From: Rheinheimera maricola
GTDB taxonomy: Bacteria > Pseudomonadota > Gammaproteobacteria > Enterobacterales > Alteromonadaceae
Direction: 5' to 3'
NCBI RefSeq assembly: GCF_016918075.2
Contig: NZ_JAERPS020000003.1
Location: 62,001 to 126,000, forward strand
DNA: 64,000 nt
Shown here piece by piece: positions 60,395 to 64,000 of the stretch (position 1 is its first letter; every line of letters starts with the position of its first letter). Below the pieces are notes generated by a model. It saw nothing but the letters and a program-made list of their open reading frames with translations, had not been told where the DNA came from and searched no databases. The position numbers were made by a program, and so were the translations under genes.

Positions 60395-61405
60395 ATGAAG
60401 CTATGGCTACTGCCGTTACTGGCCCTTAGCCTGCTCGCCTGCTCCGGCAATAATGGCGATAAGGTATTTAAAAACTATCAACAACGCCTGGCCCGGGTGC
60501 TGGATACTGATCTGGCAGCCATTACCGTACCGCCAGCGGCCGCACTGGCTGAGCCGCGCGATATAAAGCAAGCCCTGCCAGATTTACGCCTCGACTTAAC
60601 AGACACCTTCACCACCCGCCGCTGCGGCCTGGATACGCTAATTGGCGAGCGTAACTCCAGCCTGGGCCGGGTGTACAGCGCCAGCAAACAACTGAGCTAC
60701 GAGCTACGCTTTCTTAGCCAATTACAACGCTGCCTTAGTTTAAGTTGGGATAACAGCGCCCTGCTCAGTGAATTACAACAGGTGTATCAGCACAAACAAG
60801 CTAGCGTGCACATTGCGTTTAATAATATGTTGCTTACCGATGACACACTGCGCAAGCAGCTATTTGGCGTACGCGACAGCCTGCCGCTAAGCGATGTAGC
60901 CGGGCAAAGCGAAACCTGGCAGGCACTGACTGAACTTAGCTTGCTACAACAATTTATCGGCGAACAAAACTGGCAGGCAGCCGCCGCCGTTGACATAGAG
61001 CAACAGCTGCAACTGTTGTATCAATACAACTTTATCGGCCGCTTGCAACACAGCCTGCGGCTAAGTAGCCATCAGCTAATGCAGCTTAATTTAATGCTTG
61101 CCAGCGTTAAACCCGAACAACTGTGTCAGCCACGGCCGGATAAACAGCAGCTGGAAATCCTCGGTAATATTTTTAATAAATACTTTATTGCCCAGGTACA
61201 GCAATACACGGTTAATCTTGAACGTTACCAGCAGCAACTTTGGCCACTGCTGGAAACCCTTTACCGTGATACGCCGCTACAACCTGCACTACAGCAACGC
61301 TTTGCTGGCAATTATCAGCAAATGCGCCGCGAGCTTAGCCAACATGTAACATGGTGGCAAAGCCTGAACCGCCACTGCCCGCTACAACTTACCCCGCAAG
61401 GCTAA
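60395..61405 (+). CDS. DUF3080 family lipoprotein
   Basis: A 336-residue lipoprotein with lipobox LLAC near residue 16. 'VFKNYQQRLARVLDTDLAAI' and 'RRCGLDTLIGERNSSLGRVY' are typical of the DUF3080 family of Alteromonadales and Vibrionales. The rest is alpha-helical and Gln-rich. No function is known. It follows norM directly, so it shares its promoter. Confidence 0.88.
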   Translation: MKLWLLPLLALSLLACSGNNGDKVFKNYQQRLARVLDTDLAAITVPPAAALAEPRDIKQALPDLRLDLTDTFTTRRCGLDTLIGERNSSLGRVYSASKQLSYELRFLSQLQRCLSLSWDNSALLSELQQVYQHKQASVHIAFNNMLLTDDTLRKQLFGVRDSLPLSDVAGQSETWQALTELSLLQQFIGEQNWQAAAAVDIEQQLQLLYQYNFIGRLQHSLRLSSHQLMQLNLMLASVKPEQLCQPRPDKQQLEILGNIFNKYFIAQVQQYTVNLERYQQQLWPLLETLYRDTPLQPALQQRFAGNYQQMRRELSQHVTWWQSLNRHCPLQLTPQG

Positions 61406-61546
61406 GCTAGATGTACTGCAGTAAAGCGGCGAAAATTGCAGCAAACTCACGCCAGAGCTATAAAAACACTTGCCAATATAGCAGTGGCACAATAACATAG
61501 CCGCCGTTGTTCGCCGTGCTGCTAAGCTGGTAACAACCCAAAGTGT

Positions 61547-61623
61547 GCGTCCTTAGCTCAGCTGGTTAGAGCACTACCTTGACATGGTAGGGGTCGGTGG
61601 TTCGAGTCCACTAGGACGCACCA
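61547..61623 (+). tRNA. tRNA-Val (anticodon GAC)
   Basis: A complete cloverleaf: acceptor GCGTCCT/AGGACGC, D arm 'AGCTCAGCTGGTTAGAGC', anticodon stem CTACC/GGTAG around loop TTGACAT (anticodon GAC), variable loop and T arm with TTCGAGT, plus encoded ACCA. It decodes GUC and GUU. A strong terminator follows 10 bp downstream. Confidence 0.97.
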
Positions 61624-61632
61624 ACAAATTCA

Positions 61633-61667
61633 AACAAAAACGCCACCTTACGGGTGGCGTTTTTGTT
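61633..61667. terminator. Bidirectional terminator between tRNA-Val and cobA
   Basis: AACAAAAACGCCACC and GGTGGCGTTTTTGTT form a 15-bp perfect stem with loop TTACG. T-runs on both strands serve both converging transcripts. Confidence 0.95.
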
Positions 61668-61673
61668 GTTACT

Positions 61674-62471
61674 TCACGCCGCTAAATACCCCAATTGCTG
61701 CTTTAGCTGGGCCATCAGCGGAACGAGTTGACGCTGGCGCAAAACCACCTCGCCTACCAGTATTAAGCATGGTGACTGCAGGGCCATATGTTGGGCCGCC
61801 GTGGCAGCTGCTGCCAGCGTGGTTAATAACTGACGCTGCGCTGGTCGGCTGCCGTTTTCCACCAGTAGCAGCGGCCAGTCGGCCGCCAGGCCATGCGCTA
61901 TCAGCTGTTGGCTTATTTCACTCAGTGCATTTAGCCCCATATAGAACACCAGCGTTTGGCCGGGCTTGGCCAGGCTGGCCCAGTCCTGCGTTGTGTTGCA
62001 GTCTTTATCCACCGCGCTGATAAAACGCAGTTGCTGCGCAATACCACGCTCTGTCAGCGGTATGCCGGTGGCCGCGGCACAGCCGGAGGCCGCACTGATG
62101 CCCGGCACGATTTGCCAACTGATGCCGGCATTATCCAGTGCATCCAGCTCTTCAGCTAAGCGACCGAAAATCGCTGGATCGCCGCCTTTTAACCGCACGA
62201 CTTTTACGCACTGCTGTGCCAGTTGCACTAATAAGGCACCGATCTCTGCCTGCGACATACTGTGGTGGCCACGGCTTTTGCCGACATCAAAACGCGGACA
62301 ATCGGGCGGAATAAGTGCCAGCACCTCTTCGCTTACCAGCCGGTCATACACTACCACGCCGGCTTGCTGTATCAGCTTCAGCGCTCGCAGGGTCAGTAAA
62401 TCAGCGGCACCGGGCCCGGCGCCCACCAGCGCCACTGCCCCTGATGCGCCAACAGAGTTAATTGCCGTCAT
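61674..62471 (-). CDS. cobA: Uroporphyrinogen-III C-methyltransferase
   Basis: A 265-residue SAM-dependent methyltransferase. 'VALVGAGPGAADLLTLRALK' is the conserved N-terminus, 'VVYDRLVSEEVLALIP' and 'VVRLKGGDPAIFGRLAEEL' follow, and 'VPGISAASGCAAATGIPLT' forms the substrate cleft. It makes precorrin-2 for siroheme, which nitrite reductase needs. It is 2 bp downstream of the nitrate reductase gene, an arrangement typical of assimilatory nas operons. Confidence 0.96.
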   Translation of the reverse strand: MTAINSVGASGAVALVGAGPGAADLLTLRALKLIQQAGVVVYDRLVSEEVLALIPPDCPRFDVGKSRGHHSMSQAEIGALLVQLAQQCVKVVRLKGGDPAIFGRLAEELDALDNAGISWQIVPGISAASGCAAATGIPLTERGIAQQLRFISAVDKDCNTTQDWASLAKPGQTLVFYMGLNALSEISQQLIAHGLAADWPLLLVENGSRPAQRQLLTTLAAAATAAQHMALQSPCLILVGEVVLRQRQLVPLMAQLKQQLGYLAA

Positions 62472-62473
62472 GG

Positions 62474-64000
62474 TTAAGCTCCTTGCAATAGGTTAGTTTG
62501 ACTAAGTTGACGCTTTAACAGCGCGCTAAGCTCCGGTAAACAAGAGCCGCAATTGGTACCGCACTGCAGTTGCTTGCCCAGCTTAGCCGTGCTGTCAGCG
62601 CCATTGTTAATGGCCTGGCATATCGCCTTGCTGCGCACATTAAAGCAGCTGCAGATCAGCTCGCTGTTATCCACGGCCTTGCCCTGCCCGGCGTGGCCGC
62701 TAAGCAATTGCCGGCGGCTGTCCGCGCTTAACGGGCCGTTAAACTGCTGGTTCAGCCAGCTTTGATCGGCAGCAGGTTGCGCCGGACCAGCCAATAACAG
62801 CCACTGCAGCTGGTTATTGTCGATAGCCGCCGCGCGATAGGCTGTTACGTTGTTGTGCTGGCTATCGCTACAAAACAGGCTGGAGATGAATTGCAGTTGC
62901 TGTAACAGCTGCTGCGGGCCAAGCGCGTCGGTGCAACCTAACCGGTAACTCTGACAGTTACCCAGCGGCACCCGCGCCAGATAATGTTGATTTAAAAGCG
63001 CCAGTTGCGACGCTGTTAACGGTTGTTTAGTCAGGAGCAAGGCCTGCCACTTCGGCGTAAAACGGCGCAGTGCCACCTGACTGAGCTTTAACGCCGGCTG
63101 GCCGGAGATGGGGTCTGTATCGGCGGCAAACAGCACATCCGCCCGCGCCTGGCTGGCAAACTGCGCGCTCCAGTGCATCGGTATAAATAACTCGCCGGGG
63201 CGCTGGCTGGCGCTGACATCGGCGCGCAGCAACAAACGACCGCTGGCATTACTTAGTTGCACCAGCTCACCGTTATTAATGCCATACAAAGCGGCATCCG
63301 CGGGGTGCAAGGTTACAAAAGGCTCCGGCGTATGCTGCATTAAGCTGGCGACCTCACCGGTACGGGTCATGCTATGCCATTGGTCGCGCAAGCGGCCGCT
63401 GTTTAGCCATAAGGGTGTGGCCGGCGCTGCCTGGTTAAACGCACGTTGGCACACAGCAATAAACTGCGCGCGGCCATTAGCGGTAAAGAATTTGCCATCG
63501 GCAAATAAGCGCGTCGTACCCCGTGGTTTGCTATCCGTAACCGGCCACTGCATCGGCCTAAGTTGTTGGTACTGCTCAGTGCTAAGCTCGGCCAGCGCTG
63601 AGATATTAAAGGCGCGCGCGCCGTTATTCTGATAACCAGACAGCGCGGCATGTTCAGCAAAAATCTGCCCGGCATTGGCAAAATCAAAGCCGTAGTTAAA
63701 GCCCATAGCGCGGGCAACGTCACAGATAATTTGCCAGTCGGCTTTAGCCTGCCCCGGCGGTTGGCACAATGCGCGCTGGCGCGAAATGCGCCGCTCAGAA
63801 TTGGTTACCGTACCGTCTTTCTCGCTCCAGCCCAACGCCGGCAATTTAATACTGGCCAGCGCCAGTGTATCGGTATGCTGATAAATATCGCTGACAATAA
63901 CCAAGGAGCATTTAGCCAGCGCCGCCTTTACCTTATCGGCCTGCGGCATACTGACCAGCGGATTGGTCGCCATGATCCACACGGCTTTAATTTCACCGCG
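62474..64000 (-). CDS. nasA: Assimilatory nitrate reductase large subunit, N-terminal part outside window
   Basis: The frame is open to the right edge (about 508 residues seen). 'KAVWIMATNPLVSMPQADKV', 'YQHTDTLALASIKLPALGWS' and 'EKDGTVTNSERRISRQRAL' are molybdopterin-oxidoreductase blocks; 'LNSGRLRDQWHSMTRTGEV' is the molydopterin dinucleotide-binding domain. The last 60 residues form a BFD-like [2Fe-2S] domain ('LICSCFNVRSKAICQAIN', 'CGTNCGSCLPEL'), found in NasA of many Proteobacteria. It reduces nitrate to nitrite in the cytoplasm. ATG 63982 is internal, not the start. Confidence 0.93.
   Translation of the reverse strand, partial: RGEIKAVWIMATNPLVSMPQADKVKAALAKCSLVIVSDIYQHTDTLALASIKLPALGWSEKDGTVTNSERRISRQRALCQPPGQAKADWQIICDVARAMGFNYGFDFANAGQIFAEHAALSGYQNNGARAFNISALAELSTEQYQQLRPMQWPVTDSKPRGTTRLFADGKFFTANGRAQFIAVCQRAFNQAAPATPLWLNSGRLRDQWHSMTRTGEVASLMQHTPEPFVTLHPADAALYGINNGELVQLSNASGRLLLRADVSASQRPGELFIPMHWSAQFASQARADVLFAADTDPISGQPALKLSQVALRRFTPKWQALLLTKQPLTASQLALLNQHYLARVPLGNCQSYRLGCTDALGPQQLLQQLQFISSLFCSDSQHNNVTAYRAAAIDNNQLQWLLLAGPAQPAADQSWLNQQFNGPLSADSRRQLLSGHAGQGKAVDNSELICSCFNVRSKAICQAINNGADSTAKLGKQLQCGTNCGSCLPELSALLKRQLSQTNLLQGA

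Noticed and set aside
1-64000. CRISPR array or tandem repeat blocks
   Set aside because: No regular direct repeats with spacers seen; repeats found are IS ends and hairpins only.

Overview
The window reads as one chromosomal segment of a marine or freshwater gammaproteobacterium, most like the Alteromonadales/Rheinheimera-Alishewanella group (inference from protein style, the thrS-infC-rpmI-rplT order, ribE next to norM, a PsrA-FadE pair and a large TonB receptor). No CRISPR array or prophage was seen.

About 1-36.3 kb is an accessory island of an exosortase A (XrtA)/PEP-CTERM exopolysaccharide system. It carries an asparagine-synthetase-like enzyme, a polysaccharide deacetylase, a FemAB-like acetyltransferase, two copies of the 'hydrolase 2 + hydrolase 1' pair, two acyl carrier proteins, an AMP-forming ligase and a PLP decarboxylase, an O-antigen-ligase-like polymerase/ligase, two MBOAT O-acyltransferases each paired with an SGNH-type protein, sulfotransferases, a GT2 glycosyltransferase, an ATP-grasp/low-molecular-weight phosphatase fusion, the TPR lipoprotein PrsT, one PEP-CTERM protein behind a sigma-54-like promoter, a ThiF/nitroreductase fusion and a FeeM-like acyltransferase. 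The exosortase itself and the core Wzx/Wza/priming transferase genes are not in the window and probably lie to the left. The middle (about 14-26 kb) is a variable zone: a sulfotransferase remnant, an IS21 istB remnant, a truncated IS3 element with a second IS3 element inserted in it, and A+T-richer glycan genes.

About 36.4-43.1 kb holds fatty-acid metabolism (GNAT, fadE, psrA with PsrA-type operators) and a TonB-dependent receptor preceded by a short leader ORF and hairpin. About 43.2-49.6 kb has an HD-GYP protein, a DPP IV-type peptidase, upp, an alpha/beta hydrolase and an NlpE-META lipoprotein. About 49.7-52.9 kb is the translation operon thrS-infC-rpmI-rplT, with an AUU start for infC and two tRNA-Thr anticodon-arm mimics in the thrS leader. 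The rest (53-64 kb) is housekeeping: an EAL-HDOD protein, a thioredoxin-like protein, a chemoreceptor, fructosamine kinase, a pteridine-reductase-like SDR, a CPXCG protein, ribE, norM, a DUF3080 lipoprotein, tRNA-Val(GAC), cobA and the C-terminal part of assimilatory nitrate reductase, which runs off the right edge.
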